The notes under the pieces are model-generated. The model did no database searches. It worked only from the letters and a program-made list of their open reading frames with translations, and had not been told where the DNA came from. From the NCBI RefSeq assembly GCF_000737575.1, contig NZ_CP006270.1:313163-377162 (forward strand): 64,000 nt of DNA. Reading direction: 5' to 3'. Origin of the DNA: Synechococcus sp. KORDI-49 (lineage in GTDB: Bacteria > Cyanobacteriota > Cyanobacteriia > PCC-6307 > Cyanobiaceae). Shown here in pieces: positions 29,208 through 38,348 of this stretch. A program made the position numbers and the translations under genes. Position 1 is the first letter of the stretch. Every line of letters begins with the position of its first letter.

Positions 29208-29804
29208 GTGGAGGAGCATCTCCAGCTGGTCAGACCGATCGCTCTCAGCTTCGCCAGGCGCAGCGGCCAATGCGGCGAGGATCTCACCCAGGTGGGGATG
29301 CTCGGGCTGATCAAGGCCTCGTCGGCCTATCAGGTCGGCGGCCCGGTTCCCTTCCAGGCCTTCGCTCGACCGCATATCCGCGGTGCGATCCTTCATTACC
29401 TGCGGGATCGATCAGCGCTGATACGGCTTCCGCGTCGTGTCGAGGAGCAGGCTCAGCGGCTCTGCCGGCAACCGATCGATCAGCTGGATGCCAAAGAGCA
29501 GCTGGTGGTGGCGCGGTATCGGAACAAAACCCGATGGTGTGACCTCGATGATGTTGCCGCTGAATCAGGTGAAGACCATCTGATTGATCTGGTTGCAGAG
29601 GATCGACGCAACCAGGTGCGCGAAGCTCTGAACGATCTTCCCGGACAGGAACGGGACGCGATCGTGCGGGTGGTCCTGCAGGGGGCCTCTCTGCGAGCAG
29701 TCGCCAGAGACAGCGGCGTTTCGGCGATGACGATTCAACGTCGCGTCAAACGCGGGCTCGGCAGCCTGTCGGCAGCGCTGAAGCAAAGTCAGCTATCAGA
29801 CTGA
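29208..29804 (+). CDS. RNA polymerase sigma factor, sigma-70 family (type III-like)
   Basis: 198 residues with regions 2 and 4. Region 2: EEHLQLVRPIALSFARRSG, EDLTQVGMLGLIKASSAY and FARPHIRGAILHYLRDRSALIRLPRR. Region 4: LPGQERDAIVRVVLQGASLRAVARDSGVSAMTIQRRVKRGLGSL, a helix-turn-helix for the -35 element. Region 1 and most of region 3 are missing, as in alternative (group 3 type) cyanobacterial sigma factors. The start used is GTG 29208, with no in-frame ATG nearby, so the N terminus is uncertain. No anti-sigma gene adjoins it. The end overlaps a small reverse-strand gene by 16 bases. Confidence 0.85.
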   Translation: MEEHLQLVRPIALSFARRSGQCGEDLTQVGMLGLIKASSAYQVGGPVPFQAFARPHIRGAILHYLRDRSALIRLPRRVEEQAQRLCRQPIDQLDAKEQLVVARYRNKTRWCDLDDVAAESGEDHLIDLVAEDRRNQVREALNDLPGQERDAIVRVVLQGASLRAVARDSGVSAMTIQRRVKRGLGSLSAALKQSQLSD

Positions 29805-29902
29805 GCGTCCCGATCGATCTGCCGCTGCAGAGTGTCCATCGCAGCGGTGACAGCAGCGAGCTGACGCTCCAGACCATCACGCCAGAAGGTCAGCATGGCC
29901 AT
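29789..29902 (-). CDS. Possible 37-residue helical microprotein
   Basis: ATG at 29900-29902 opens MAMLTFWRDGLERQLAAVTAAMDTLQRQIDRDAQSDS, read here as 37 residues in two helical pieces. It has an amphipathic coiled-coil-like pattern (LERQLAAVTAAMDTLQRQI). I have a recollection of similar short proteins beginning with LTFWRDGLERRL in related picocyanobacteria, but cannot check. No strong ribosome-binding site precedes it, and it overlaps the sigma factor end, so it might be chance. Confidence 0.5.
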   Translation of the reverse strand: MAMLTFWRDGLERQLAAVTAAMDTLQRQIDRDAQSDS

Positions 29903-30136
29903 CTTGCGGGACTGGTGATGGCGACGGCGGCTGGCCTGATCAACACCGGAATCGCAGCAGAGGGGCGGGAACATCTCAGAGGGAATCACCGAGATGATCC
30001 TGGCGGAAATGATCTGTGGATGCGTTCCGGACGCATGTGCTTGGCGAGGGATGTCAGGCGCATTACCTTTAGCCACTGTCGAGTGGGTTTCAGAGGAGGC
30101 CGGCATCAATCGGCAAGCCTCTGAGCACCTTGGTTC
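29903..30136. other. Intergenic stretch before the DUF3370 gene
   Basis: About 230 bases without a convincing gene. It should carry the promoter of the DUF3370 gene and perhaps that of the microprotein on the reverse strand. I could not pick a good -35/-10 pair; ATTACCTTTAG near 30062-30072 is AT-rich and could be part of one. Confidence 0.4.
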
Positions 30137-31705
30137 ATGGCGATCAGGCGAGATTCACTGCTGGTTCTGATCCTGGCCACCGGTGCCGGCACGCTCCTGG
30201 AGGTGAGCCTGCCGACGCCCGCGCGGTCCTACGTCGCCCTGATGGCCGGTCAGCGGGCGAGAGCCCTCAACGGTCGGTTCAACAACGTGCCGGTTCTGCA
30301 CTCCAATCAGCCCGAGATCGTGACGGGGCCTGGGATTCTTGTTGACACCGCGAAAGGGGCGGCCATCGCTGCGGAAACCAACCGACCGCTGCGCAATGCG
30401 GAATACACCTTCGAGGGTGAATTCGGCGTTCACATGCACCACAAGTATTACCCGGACGACAAGAACAAGCTGGGCGGCCGTCGAAAGCGCGGGCTGCTCA
30501 CACTGGCCCTGATCGCCTCCAATCCCGGCAAACGTCCCGTCACCCTCCGTTTCGATCGGGGCTCCGTCAAGAACAGCTTCGAGGCGCCGTATCACCCCAA
30601 CAACCTGATGGGGGTCAAGCCCCTGGGCAAACGTCCATGGAACACAGGCCCCGGTGACGCCACGGCGGTCCAGATGCTTCGCAATGAACTGGATCGACGT
30701 CTTGAACGCAGCATCACGATTCCTGCCCGCGGTCGGGCAGTGGTGGTGAGCACAGTGCTGCCGGCACGGGGCATTGCCAATGGGTTGCTGCGTGGACGGA
30801 GCGACGGACCGTTCACGATGGCGGTCATCGCTGCTGAGGAAACCAAGCTGGACGCTGAACTGATCGCGGTGCTCGATGCAGGTCGCCTCGCACCCGGACG
30901 GGTGTATCTCGATCGGGTCCGGGAGATTCAGCAACGGAAAATCTTCTCGCGCGTCGCCGGAGTCGCACTCGGGGATTCCTATCAGGCATCGATCAAGCAC
31001 GATCTGCGACGCGGATCTCTGCATGTGCCGCTCACCAGCACGGAGCGTCACAACTTCGGAACCCGTGATGTGCAGGTCAACCAGTTGACGACACGCATGC
31101 TCGATTCCGCTCTCGACAACGTCGGGACCTACGGCGTCCGCTACGACGTCTCCCTGAACCTGTCCGGATCAGGACAACATCAACTGGTGATGAGCCATCC
31201 GGTGGTCTCAGGCAAGAAGCCCTTCACGGCCTTCAGAGGGTCCATCCGCATTGAATCGGATCAGGGTGCCAAGGAGGTGCATGTCGGCCTGAAATCAGGG
31301 GAAAGTCTCGCTCTCACTGACCTGCGCCTGAAAGAGGGGCAGGTCAATCCGGTGAAAGTGAGCCTGGTCTACCCCGCCGATGCGACACCGGGTCACCTGC
31401 TCAGCGTGGTTCCTGTGCAGCAACTGGCGATGCTGCACAGACGGCAGGAACAGCAGCGTGCCGCACAGAAGAAGCTTGAGGAGCAGAAAGCACGCAAGGT
31501 GAACCCGAAGGCACCTCCCCCGAATCTGACGACACCGACCAAGACGGCTGGCCAATCGAAACCGAAACCCACGACCAAGACGACTCAGCCGTTGCCACCG
31601 CCGCCGCCGCCACCGATCCCGGCGATCGTGCCTTCGGTTGATGCGATGCAGTCGGATGCGATCCGCACACAGCAGCAATGGCTTCGGACCCTGCAGGGTC
31701 GATAA
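30137..31705 (+). CDS. DUF3370 family exported protein with proline-rich tail
   Basis: 522 residues with a signal peptide (LLVLILATGAGTLLEVSLPTPARSY). The body matches the cyanobacterial DUF3370 family: VPVLHSNQPEIVTGPGILVDT, FEGEFGVHMHHKYYPDD, LLTLALIASNPGKRPVTLRFDRGSV, then LVYPADATPGHLLSVVP. The last 90 residues are a Lys/Gln-rich coiled coil (HRRQEQQRAAQKKLEEQK) and a low-complexity tail with PLPPPPPPPIPAI. It is probably a periplasmic or surface protein; function unknown. No partner genes of known function adjoin it. Confidence 0.8.
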   Translation: MAIRRDSLLVLILATGAGTLLEVSLPTPARSYVALMAGQRARALNGRFNNVPVLHSNQPEIVTGPGILVDTAKGAAIAAETNRPLRNAEYTFEGEFGVHMHHKYYPDDKNKLGGRRKRGLLTLALIASNPGKRPVTLRFDRGSVKNSFEAPYHPNNLMGVKPLGKRPWNTGPGDATAVQMLRNELDRRLERSITIPARGRAVVVSTVLPARGIANGLLRGRSDGPFTMAVIAAEETKLDAELIAVLDAGRLAPGRVYLDRVREIQQRKIFSRVAGVALGDSYQASIKHDLRRGSLHVPLTSTERHNFGTRDVQVNQLTTRMLDSALDNVGTYGVRYDVSLNLSGSGQHQLVMSHPVVSGKKPFTAFRGSIRIESDQGAKEVHVGLKSGESLALTDLRLKEGQVNPVKVSLVYPADATPGHLLSVVPVQQLAMLHRRQEQQRAAQKKLEEQKARKVNPKAPPPNLTTPTKTAGQSKPKPTTKTTQPLPPPPPPPIPAIVPSVDAMQSDAIRTQQQWLRTLQGR

Positions 31706-31729
31706 CCTTCCGGCAGCAGTGTCGTCTGA

Positions 31730-32731
31730 TTGGCTGACGAGGAGTCCGCGAAACGACAGATCACATTGATGCTGGCCGGACGGTACGTCGACGTCCTCGA
31801 CCGGTTGAAGAAGGAGTTCGGGGTGCGTTCCCGCGGCAAGGTGCTGGAAACTCTGCTGGAGGATCTCGTCTGCAGCGCGGACGCCGAAGACGCCGATCCG
31901 GTTCCGCAGCCGAGCGAACCATCGACCAACGACGATCCTCAGGATTCATCCGATGCCAGCAGCCTGGTTCTCATCGGCCGAACGGCAGATGCAAACGAAA
32001 CGTCGGAGCCTTCGCTGCCATCGTCGGCGTCTCCAGGTGCCAGTGCGTCAGTCGGTATTGACCTGCCCGGTTTCGTGCGTCGCCGCACGACACAGCTGAA
32101 GGAGTCACTGTCCGATCCCAGACCGTCTGGACGTTCTCAGGCGGACCCTCTGCTCTCGCCGGTCAGCCATGACGATCTGATCGCGGCCGGTGGGGCGGCT
32201 GAGGAACATTGGCGATCTTTGTACGGCCAGGATCCCGGCGAGACCGTCGTGGAAGCAGCGATGCTCTGGCTGGGCCGAGACCTCTGGCCAAGCGTTGATG
32301 CCAGCGACGGACGACCGTTCACCTGGACAGCGGCCAACGCGGCGATTCAGGAGCTCTGCCCCGAATGGAACCTTGCGGAACCGTCTCTCGCTCGTGTGAT
32401 GGTCGTCGCCGGTGCCCTGGAGGATCCCTTTGCAACGGCGTTCCTGGCGGAGCGCATGCCAACGCTGGTTCGGCGTTTCGTGAATCGCTTCCGGCGCAGT
32501 CGACAGGTGACCTCCTTCGAGACTCTGGAGTCGACCATGACCGTGCATGGGGCTTTGAAACTCCTTGGCCTGTCAACGCAGGCTGGTGCTTCGGTGACGC
32601 TGAACTCGATCCGAGAGGCCTACAAGACCCGCGCCCTCGATGAGCATCCGGACGCCGGTGGCTCAACCGAATCGATGCGCCGACTGAATGAGGCCTACCG
32701 CCTGCTCCGGGAGCTGTACCGCCAGAGATAG
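31730..32731 (+). CDS. Ribbon-helix-helix-like N terminus fused to a J-domain-like C terminus
   Basis: 333 residues in three parts. Residues about 8-47 (KRQITLMLAGRYVDVLDRLKKEFGVRSRGKVLETLLEDL) follow the strand-helix-helix pattern of ribbon-helix-helix DNA-binding or dimerisation domains. A Ser/Asp/Pro-rich linker follows to about 110. After a central helical region (GETVVEAAMLWLGRDLWP... and LVRRFVNRFRRSRQV) the last 60 residues (HGALKLLGLSTQ, then IREAYKTRALDEHPDAGGSTESMRRLNEAYRLLRELYR) look like helices II-III of a DnaJ J domain with the HPD tripeptide at 306-308. The start is TTG 31730. Function unknown. Confidence 0.8.
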   Translation: MADEESAKRQITLMLAGRYVDVLDRLKKEFGVRSRGKVLETLLEDLVCSADAEDADPVPQPSEPSTNDDPQDSSDASSLVLIGRTADANETSEPSLPSSASPGASASVGIDLPGFVRRRTTQLKESLSDPRPSGRSQADPLLSPVSHDDLIAAGGAAEEHWRSLYGQDPGETVVEAAMLWLGRDLWPSVDASDGRPFTWTAANAAIQELCPEWNLAEPSLARVMVVAGALEDPFATAFLAERMPTLVRRFVNRFRRSRQVTSFETLESTMTVHGALKLLGLSTQAGASVTLNSIREAYKTRALDEHPDAGGSTESMRRLNEAYRLLRELYRQR

Positions 32732-32741
32732 ATCATGCGTC

Positions 32742-33341
32742 TCATCTGCGACGCATGGCAAGTCTCGGCGAGCGCCTCTTGCGAGACGGCCGAGACTGAA
32801 TTGATTCCGTTTCCGAGTGGCTGCGAACGATCAACCAGGCGCTGAGAGCGAGCATGGCGACGCAGCCACAGAGCGCCAGGAGTTCCAGAGAGTTGTTGAC
32901 CTCGAAGTCGATCATCTTCTTGAAAGCGGAAACAATCAGAGCCACAACAATCACGTTGGTGAGATTGTGCTTCAGGCTTTCCAGGCTGCTGACCGAGAGC
33001 AGATTGGCGTGCTGCTCATCATCACCTTCATGGCGGGGGTCCAGGTCTGAAATCACGAGCTCATAGATGCCATATCCAAAAATCAGCAAAGCGATACCGA
33101 TCACGAAGTAATCCACACCTCCGACCATCTGAGCAATCGATTTGGCCTGCAACGACGAACTGCCGATCGGGTGACTCAGCAAACGCCAGAACGCCGAGAG
33201 CACCTCGCTGGCACCAATCGCAAAGCAACCAATGCTTCCAAGCAGACTCAGCAGCACTGGCACAATGCTGATCAGCCGGAAGCGCCAGATCATGCGCTCG
33301 AAACGTCGTTCAAGGAGTGTGGTCGGCACGAACCGGATCAA
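32742..33341 (-). CDS. UPF0114 (YqhA-like) membrane protein
   Basis: 199 residues with four hydrophobic segments: LISIVPVLLSLLGSIGCFAIG, YFVIGIALLIFGYGIYELVI, NVIVVALIVSAFKKMI and LLALCGCVAMLALSAWLIV. The pattern LERRFERMIWRFRLI at the start and the VDYFVIGIALLIFGYGIYEL block are typical of UPF0114. A basic tail (SRKRRSPRLAMRRR) ends it. Role unknown. The start is uncertain: TTG 33341 or GTG 33329; an in-frame stop lies just upstream at 33345-33347. It converges with the RHH/J gene over 10 bases. Confidence 0.85.
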   Translation of the reverse strand: MIRFVPTTLLERRFERMIWRFRLISIVPVLLSLLGSIGCFAIGASEVLSAFWRLLSHPIGSSSLQAKSIAQMVGGVDYFVIGIALLIFGYGIYELVISDLDPRHEGDDEQHANLLSVSSLESLKHNLTNVIVVALIVSAFKKMIDFEVNNSLELLALCGCVAMLALSAWLIVRSHSETESIQSRPSRKRRSPRLAMRRR

Positions 33342-33759
33342 AGCTCAGCGAAGACTAGTGAAGCGCCAGCGCTAAGCCATCGCAGCACTCCTGTCCTAGT
33401 CCCGTCATGAGACCACGTAAGAGTCTCATGCGAGATTCCCGAGTAAGAATGAACAATGGTTTTTGCATAATTTCACCCGCATCAACCTGTCAATCCTCGA
33501 CAACAACAGTCGCCCTCAGAAAATTCTGATTGTGATGCTTAATAGCAGCGTCCACGTCCGGTCCAGAGATTGAACGGCCGCTCTGGAACCCAGTGAGGAA
33601 GGGCATCAGATGGCTTGCGTACCTGCTGTAGACACAGATACGCAAGCCTGAAATCACCAAAAGCGACCAATCACGCCCATCATGCGTCGCATCCAGGACC
33701 AGACATAAGTCTTAGGCCGAGTCTTGCCAGGGAATCGCAAGCAAGCCTGCCAATCCCAT
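33342..33759. other. Gene-poor interval with two inverted repeats
   Basis: The longest non-coding stretch in the window (about 420 bases before the apcD terminator), and more AT-rich than its surroundings. I see no convincing protein gene; a 40-codon frame from ATG 33406 has no family look. It carries CATGAGAC/GTCTCATG (33406-33413 and 33423-33430) and a stronger hairpin at 33612-33648, listed separately. It should hold the UPF0114 promoter on the reverse strand and may encode a small RNA. Confidence 0.6.
33612..33648. repeat. Strong stem-loop of unknown role (10-bp perfect stem)
   Basis: GGCTTGCGTA (33612-33621) pairs perfectly with TACGCAAGCC (33639-33648). Inside the 17-base loop, CTGT and ACAG can pair around AGAC, lengthening the hairpin. 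No T-run follows on either strand, so it is not an ordinary intrinsic terminator. It lies between UPF0114 and apcD, about 110 bases past the apcD terminator. Confidence 0.6.
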
Positions 33760-33793
33760 AAAAAAAGCCCTGGACGCATCATGCGACCAGGGC
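33760..33793 (-). terminator. Intrinsic terminator of apcD
   Basis: On the reverse strand GCCCTGG (33793-33787) and CCAGGGC (33773-33767) form a 7-bp GC-rich stem, followed at once by seven T residues (A-run 33760-33766 on the + strand). It lies 30 bases past the apcD stop. A small second hairpin (GTCTC-GACT-GAGAC, 33797-33810) lies between the stop and the terminator. Confidence 0.82.
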
Positions 33794-33822
33794 CGTGTCT
33801 CGACTGAGACGGAGGAGATGAA

Positions 33823-34317
33823 TCAGGTGGAGGTCTGCATCCCCTGGATCAGAAAATCGAAGTACGGACCAGCCACCATGCTCTGCTGCTCAGAAAGAAG
33901 TGACAGGGCTGCGGCCTTCATCGTTTTCATCGCTTCCACCATTCCGGGCATGGGGACCCCGAGGCTGTTGTACATCTCACGGGCACCGACCAGACCGATG
34001 TCCTGGATCATTTCAGTGCTGCCGGCGAGGACGCCGTAGGTCACCAGACGCAGGTACCAGCTGTAATCACGCAGACACTGTGCACGCTGACGCTGGCCGT
34101 AGGCGTTGCCGCCGGGTGCCACGTACTCAGGCTTGCGCAGAAAGAGCTGTTTGGCGGCTTCATCCACGATCTTCTTCTCGTTGTCGGTCAGCACCCTGAC
34201 CACCGAGATGCGCATGGCACCCTGGCCGAGAAAGTCGACCATCGAGCGGAGTTCTCCGCTGGTCGGATACCGCAGATCCTCATCTGCCTGAAGGATGAGA
34301 TCCCGGACGACGCTCAT
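33823..34317 (-). CDS. apcD: Allophycocyanin-B alpha subunit (terminal emitter)
   Basis: Phycobiliprotein of the phycobilisome core that passes energy to the photosystems. The 164-residue sequence is closer to ApcD than to ApcA: MSVVRDLILQADEDLRYPTSGEL, NEKKIVDEAAKQLF and PEYVAPGGNAYGQRQRAQCLRDYSWYLRLVTYGVLAG, with the bilin-binding C81. It is monocistronic with its own terminator and is divergent from rlmD by 80 bases. Reading the upstream region on the reverse strand, TAAACT near 34342-34347 could be a -10 element. This gene places the host among phycobilisome-bearing cyanobacteria. Confidence 0.95.
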   Translation of the reverse strand: MSVVRDLILQADEDLRYPTSGELRSMVDFLGQGAMRISVVRVLTDNEKKIVDEAAKQLFLRKPEYVAPGGNAYGQRQRAQCLRDYSWYLRLVTYGVLAGSTEMIQDIGLVGAREMYNSLGVPMPGMVEAMKTMKAAALSLLSEQQSMVAGPYFDFLIQGMQTST

Positions 34318-34397
34318 GGAACAGAACAGGCTCAGTGGAGTTTAGTGGTCTCACGTGGGTCCTCCGCTGATGCAGAGCCCGGTGTTACGCCATTGCA

Positions 34398-35801
34398 ATG
34401 CCTGACTGCGACGGACACGATCAGGACCCGCAGGTTCCCCGTCCCGGTCTGATCGTCGATCTCGAGGCAATCGACCTTGACCGTGAAGGTCGTGGATTGG
34501 CCCGTTGGAACTCCTGGGTCGTGGTGGTCCCGGATCTGCTTCCCGGAGAGCGGGCCAGGGTTCAGCTGCAACAACGTCAGAAGGCTCAGTGGCTCAGTCG
34601 TCGACTGGAGTTGCAGCACCATTCCCCCGAACGGCGATCCAGTCCATGCATCCTGGCGAAGGACTGCGGAGGCTGCACTCTTCAGCACTGGCAGGACGAC
34701 GCTCAGACGCAGTGGAAACAACGATCACTCGAGCAGACCCTTCAGCGCGTCGGGTCGCTCTCCCACGAGCCCGAAGCCGTGCTGGTGAATCGTGACCGTT
34801 GTCTCGGCTATCGCAACCGGGCACTGATTCCGCTGCGCCGGGAACCGGATGGACGTCTGCGCATGGGGTATTTCCGTCGCGGCAGCCATCGGATTGTCAA
34901 TCTGAATCGCTGTCCGGTGCTTGATGCACGGCTGGACCCTCTGCTGGAGCCGCTGAAACGGGATCTGGAGCGCAGCGCTCTTCCCGCTGATCATGATCTT
35001 CAGGGCCGTGATGGCCTGCGCCATCTGGGCCTGCGCATCGGTCATCACACCGGGGAGGTGCTGATCAGCCTGATCAGCAGCCGTGAGGATCTGCCCGGAC
35101 TCCGGGAACTGGCAACCCGCTGGCTGAGCCGCTGGCCGAGCGTGCGTGGGGTGACCCTGAACCTGCAACCGAAACGCAGCAACCTGATCCTCGGAGCGGA
35201 GACACGGTTGCTCGGCGGTAGCCCCTGCATCGAAGAACGCTTCTGCGGGCTGAGCCTCTCCCTGGGCACTACCACCTTTTTCCAGATCAACACCCCCCAG
35301 GCCGAGCGGATCGTCGGCCTCATCCGCGATTGGTTCGCCGCTGAACTCGACTCGGGATGTCTTGTTGACGCCTACTGCGGCATCGGCACCATCAGCCTCC
35401 CTCTCGCTGCAGCCGGATTTGATCTGGTGGGGGTGGAACTGAATCCGGATTCGATCGAACAGGCCCGCAGTAACGCGCGGATGAACGGGCTGCACGACCG
35501 GTGCCGGTTCGTCGCCGGGGATGTCGCTGACCATCTCGGCCAGGCACTGGCCGGCTGTGATGGCCTCGTGCTGGACCCACCGCGACGTGGGCTGGACGAT
35601 CGAGTGATCGAAGCGATCCTCGGATCTCCACCACCGCTGTTGGCCTATCTCAGTTGTGATGCCGCCACGCAGGCCAGGGATCTGCGCCGGCTGGTCGGGC
35701 CGTCCGGTTGCTACCGGCTGGAACGTCTCCAACCCATTGACTTCTTCCCGCAGACCAGCCACCTGGAAAGCCTGGCGCTGCTGAAACGCATCAGCTCCTG
35801 A
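34398..35801 (+). CDS. rlmD: 23S rRNA (uracil-5-)-methyltransferase, RlmD/RumA family
   Basis: SAM-dependent methylation of a uracil in 23S rRNA (or tRNA; paralogues differ in target). Order of elements: TRAM RNA-binding domain (VDLEAIDLDREGRGLARW...), [4Fe-4S] ligands C84, C90, C93 (PCILAKDCGGC) and C172 (NRCPVLD), the SAM fold (VDAYCGIGTISLPLAAAGFDLVGVELNPDSIE), LVLDPPRRGL, and the catalytic cysteine in YLSCDAATQARDL. Length 467 residues is normal. The last 11 bases overlap pheT on the opposite strand. Confidence 0.93.
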   Translation: MPDCDGHDQDPQVPRPGLIVDLEAIDLDREGRGLARWNSWVVVVPDLLPGERARVQLQQRQKAQWLSRRLELQHHSPERRSSPCILAKDCGGCTLQHWQDDAQTQWKQRSLEQTLQRVGSLSHEPEAVLVNRDRCLGYRNRALIPLRREPDGRLRMGYFRRGSHRIVNLNRCPVLDARLDPLLEPLKRDLERSALPADHDLQGRDGLRHLGLRIGHHTGEVLISLISSREDLPGLRELATRWLSRWPSVRGVTLNLQPKRSNLILGAETRLLGGSPCIEERFCGLSLSLGTTTFFQINTPQAERIVGLIRDWFAAELDSGCLVDAYCGIGTISLPLAAAGFDLVGVELNPDSIEQARSNARMNGLHDRCRFVAGDVADHLGQALAGCDGLVLDPPRRGLDDRVIEAILGSPPPLLAYLSCDAATQARDLRRLVGPSGCYRLERLQPIDFFPQTSHLESLALLKRISS

Positions 35802-38232
35802 GCTCAGCCCCGAACTGCTTCTCCAGGGCCTTCCGGATCTTGTCGTGCACCGGCTGCACCTCCTCGTCCTTGAGCGTTGACTTGCCGCGGTAGCGCAGAC
35901 GGAATGCCTGGCTCGCCTTGCCGGCTCCCAGTTGATCGCCTTCAAAGCGGTCGATGAGCTCCACCTGTTCCAGCAACGGCTTTCCGGCTTTGCGGATGGC
36001 CTGCATCAGATCGGACGATGGACACTGTTGATCGACCACCAACGCCAGATCCCGTTCGCTGAAGGGCACCGTCGGGAATGGACGGAACCCTGTCACCCAG
36101 CGGTTGCTGCGGGTCGCAGCCTCGAGAACGCGGCTGAGATCCAGTTCGAACAGGTAGGTGGCCTCCGGCAGATCATGGGCTTCGGCCAGAGCGGGATGCA
36201 GCTGCCCGAAGCATCCGAACGGTCGACCTTCAAGGATCAGCGTCGCCGCACGGCCGGGGTGCAGACGGGCGTCGCTGTCGAGTCGACGGTCACTGATCTC
36301 CAGCTTCAGCGCCTGCATCACCTGGCCCAGGACGCCACGTGCCTCGAAATAATCGAGGTGCACGGGTTTACCGCTGCTGGACCAGCGTTCCAGTCGACGT
36401 TCGCCGCAGATCATGCCGCTGAGAGAAGCGGACTGGTCGACGGCATCGGCTCGGCCGCTGAAGGTGTGACCGAGCTCGAAGATCCAGCAACCCGTCTGGG
36501 ACGCCTTCAGATTGCGCACGCAGACCTGAAGGTGTTCTTCCCAGAGGTTGGTGCGCAGGTGGCTGGTTTCCGCCAGCAGAGGATTCGTGAGCGGGATCCG
36601 GTGTTCCGTTTCACTGGGACCGACCAGCGACAGCGTGGTGATCTCCTGAAGACCACAGCCACTGAACAGACGACGCAGACGGCGTTCGGCCTGCTGGGTC
36701 GGTGTGAGGCGTCCCGGAACGATCGGATCAGGCAGATGGGAACCGAAGCGATCGAAGCCCACGAGACGGGCCACCTCCTCGATCAGGTCGACTTCGCGGC
36801 AGAGATCCTGTCTGCGTGAGGGTGGGGCGATCACCTGCCAGCCTTCATCCATCGCCGTGAGCTCACAGCCGAGGGCCGTCAGGCAGCGTTCGATCTCCGC
36901 ATCCTCCAGATGCCGGACCTCCTCCTGCGACTCCAGTGATCCGAGCAGACGCTGCAGGGCTTCACGTCGCAGCAGAACAGGCTTCGACTCGGGCGACACA
37001 TCGCCGCACACCCAGCGCCCCGTGACCCGGCAACGGAACAGATCCTCAAGCAGTTCAACGGCACGGACGCTGCAGGCCAGGGTGAGATCCTTCGGCAGTC
37101 CCTTCTCGAAACGGGCGCTGGCATCGGTGCGCAGGCCGACGGACCGGGCCGTTTCTCGAACGGAGGAGGGCGTGAACATCGCGGATTCCAGCCAGATGCG
37201 CCGGGTCGCCTCGGTGACGCCGCTCTCGCGACTGCCGATGACCCCGGCCAGAGCCACCGGACGGTCGTGGCAGGTCACCACCTGTGCCCTCGGGTCGAGG
37301 ACGAGCTCTCGGTCATCCAGTCCGGTGAACGCTTCGCCCTCACGGGCCTGTCGCAGTCCGAAGCTGGCGGCATCCACCGGCTGGCCGGTCAGCTGCTCCA
37401 GGGCATCAGCGTCAAAGGCATGCAGGGGCTGGCCCTGCTCGAGCATCACCACGTTGGTGACGTCGACCACGGCATTGACGCGATTGATGCCGGCGCGTTC
37501 CAGGCGATCCTTCACCCATGCGGGTGAACTGACGGAACCGTCGATGCCCTCGATCGAGGTCAGGCCATAGAGACCACCCCGTCGCATGGCCGCGTCACTG
37601 GCCTCGGAGGTGTTCAGCGACTGGTGATCCGGATTCAGCGTGAGGGCCGGAAGGTTGAGCGGAGCGCCGGTGAGGGCGGCGACCTCACGGGCGATGCCCA
37701 CCATGGAAAGACCGTCGGGCCGGTTCGCGGTGATCGCGAGATCGAGCACGGTGTCATCGAGACCAAGCACAGAGGCCGCCGCAGCACCAGGCTCGAGCGT
37801 TGCCTCCACCAGATCATCCAGAACGGCGATGCCGTCGGAGTCGTTCTCCAGCCCCAGTTCCGACAGGGAGCAGATCATTCCGTTGCTGGCGACGCCACGC
37901 AGCTCACCGGCCTTGATGGTGAGATTGACTGCCGGCAGTACCGCTCCGACCCTGGCCACAGGAACATGGATCCCGGCGCGGACGTTGGCGGCACCGCAGA
38001 CGATCTGGAGCGGCTCCGCTGCTCCGACATCAACACGGCAGACACTCAGTTTGTCGGCATCGGGATGTTTCTCCCGTTCGATCACCTTCCCGACCACAAC
38101 CCCCCGGGCCCGGGCGCTCAGATCATCGATCTCGTCCACCTCGAACCCTGCCATGGAGAGACGTTCCGCCAGTGCATCGACGGAATCGTTCACCTGGACC
38201 AGTTGCTGTAACCAGGAGAGAGAGACCCGCAT
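35791..38232 (-). CDS. pheT: Phenylalanine--tRNA ligase beta subunit
   Basis: Beta subunit of the heterotetrameric PheRS; 813 residues, full length. It starts MRVSLWLQ-like ([16 protein letters not shown]). A tRNA-binding EMAP-like domain is at about 40-150 ([24 protein letters not shown]), then the B3/B4 editing domain, B5 ([23 protein letters not shown]) and the C-terminal anticodon-binding fold ([20 protein letters not shown] ... [16 protein letters not shown]). The alpha gene pheS is not in the window, as is usual in cyanobacteria. Confidence 0.98.
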   Translation of the reverse strand: MRVSLSWLQQLVQVNDSVDALAERLSMAGFEVDEIDDLSARARGVVVGKVIEREKHPDADKLSVCRVDVGAAEPLQIVCGAANVRAGIHVPVARVGAVLPAVNLTIKAGELRGVASNGMICSLSELGLENDSDGIAVLDDLVEATLEPGAAAASVLGLDDTVLDLAITANRPDGLSMVGIAREVAALTGAPLNLPALTLNPDHQSLNTSEASDAAMRRGGLYGLTSIEGIDGSVSSPAWVKDRLERAGINRVNAVVDVTNVVMLEQGQPLHAFDADALEQLTGQPVDAASFGLRQAREGEAFTGLDDRELVLDPRAQVVTCHDRPVALAGVIGSRESGVTEATRRIWLESAMFTPSSVRETARSVGLRTDASARFEKGLPKDLTLACSVRAVELLEDLFRCRVTGRWVCGDVSPESKPVLLRREALQRLLGSLESQEEVRHLEDAEIERCLTALGCELTAMDEGWQVIAPPSRRQDLCREVDLIEEVARLVGFDRFGSHLPDPIVPGRLTPTQQAERRLRRLFSGCGLQEITTLSLVGPSETEHRIPLTNPLLAETSHLRTNLWEEHLQVCVRNLKASQTGCWIFELGHTFSGRADAVDQSASLSGMICGERRLERWSSSGKPVHLDYFEARGVLGQVMQALKLEISDRRLDSDARLHPGRAATLILEGRPFGCFGQLHPALAEAHDLPEATYLFELDLSRVLEAATRSNRWVTGFRPFPTVPFSERDLALVVDQQCPSSDLMQAIRKAGKPLLEQVELIDRFEGDQLGAGKASQAFRLRYRGKSTLKDEEVQPVHDKIRKALEKQFGAELRS

Positions 38233-38348
38233 GGGGGAAGGCAGGAAGCGCGCGTGATCCTAAGAAGCGTCGGTGGGAGGTCCCAGCGGCATCAGCGGGT
38301 AAGCTCTTTGTTTGTCAATCCGCTTCGCACTGCGGCGCAACGTCCTTT

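Noticed and set aside
33406-33528. Forty-codon frame in the gene-poor gap
   Set aside because: Starts inside an inverted repeat, no ribosome-binding site and no recognisable pattern.
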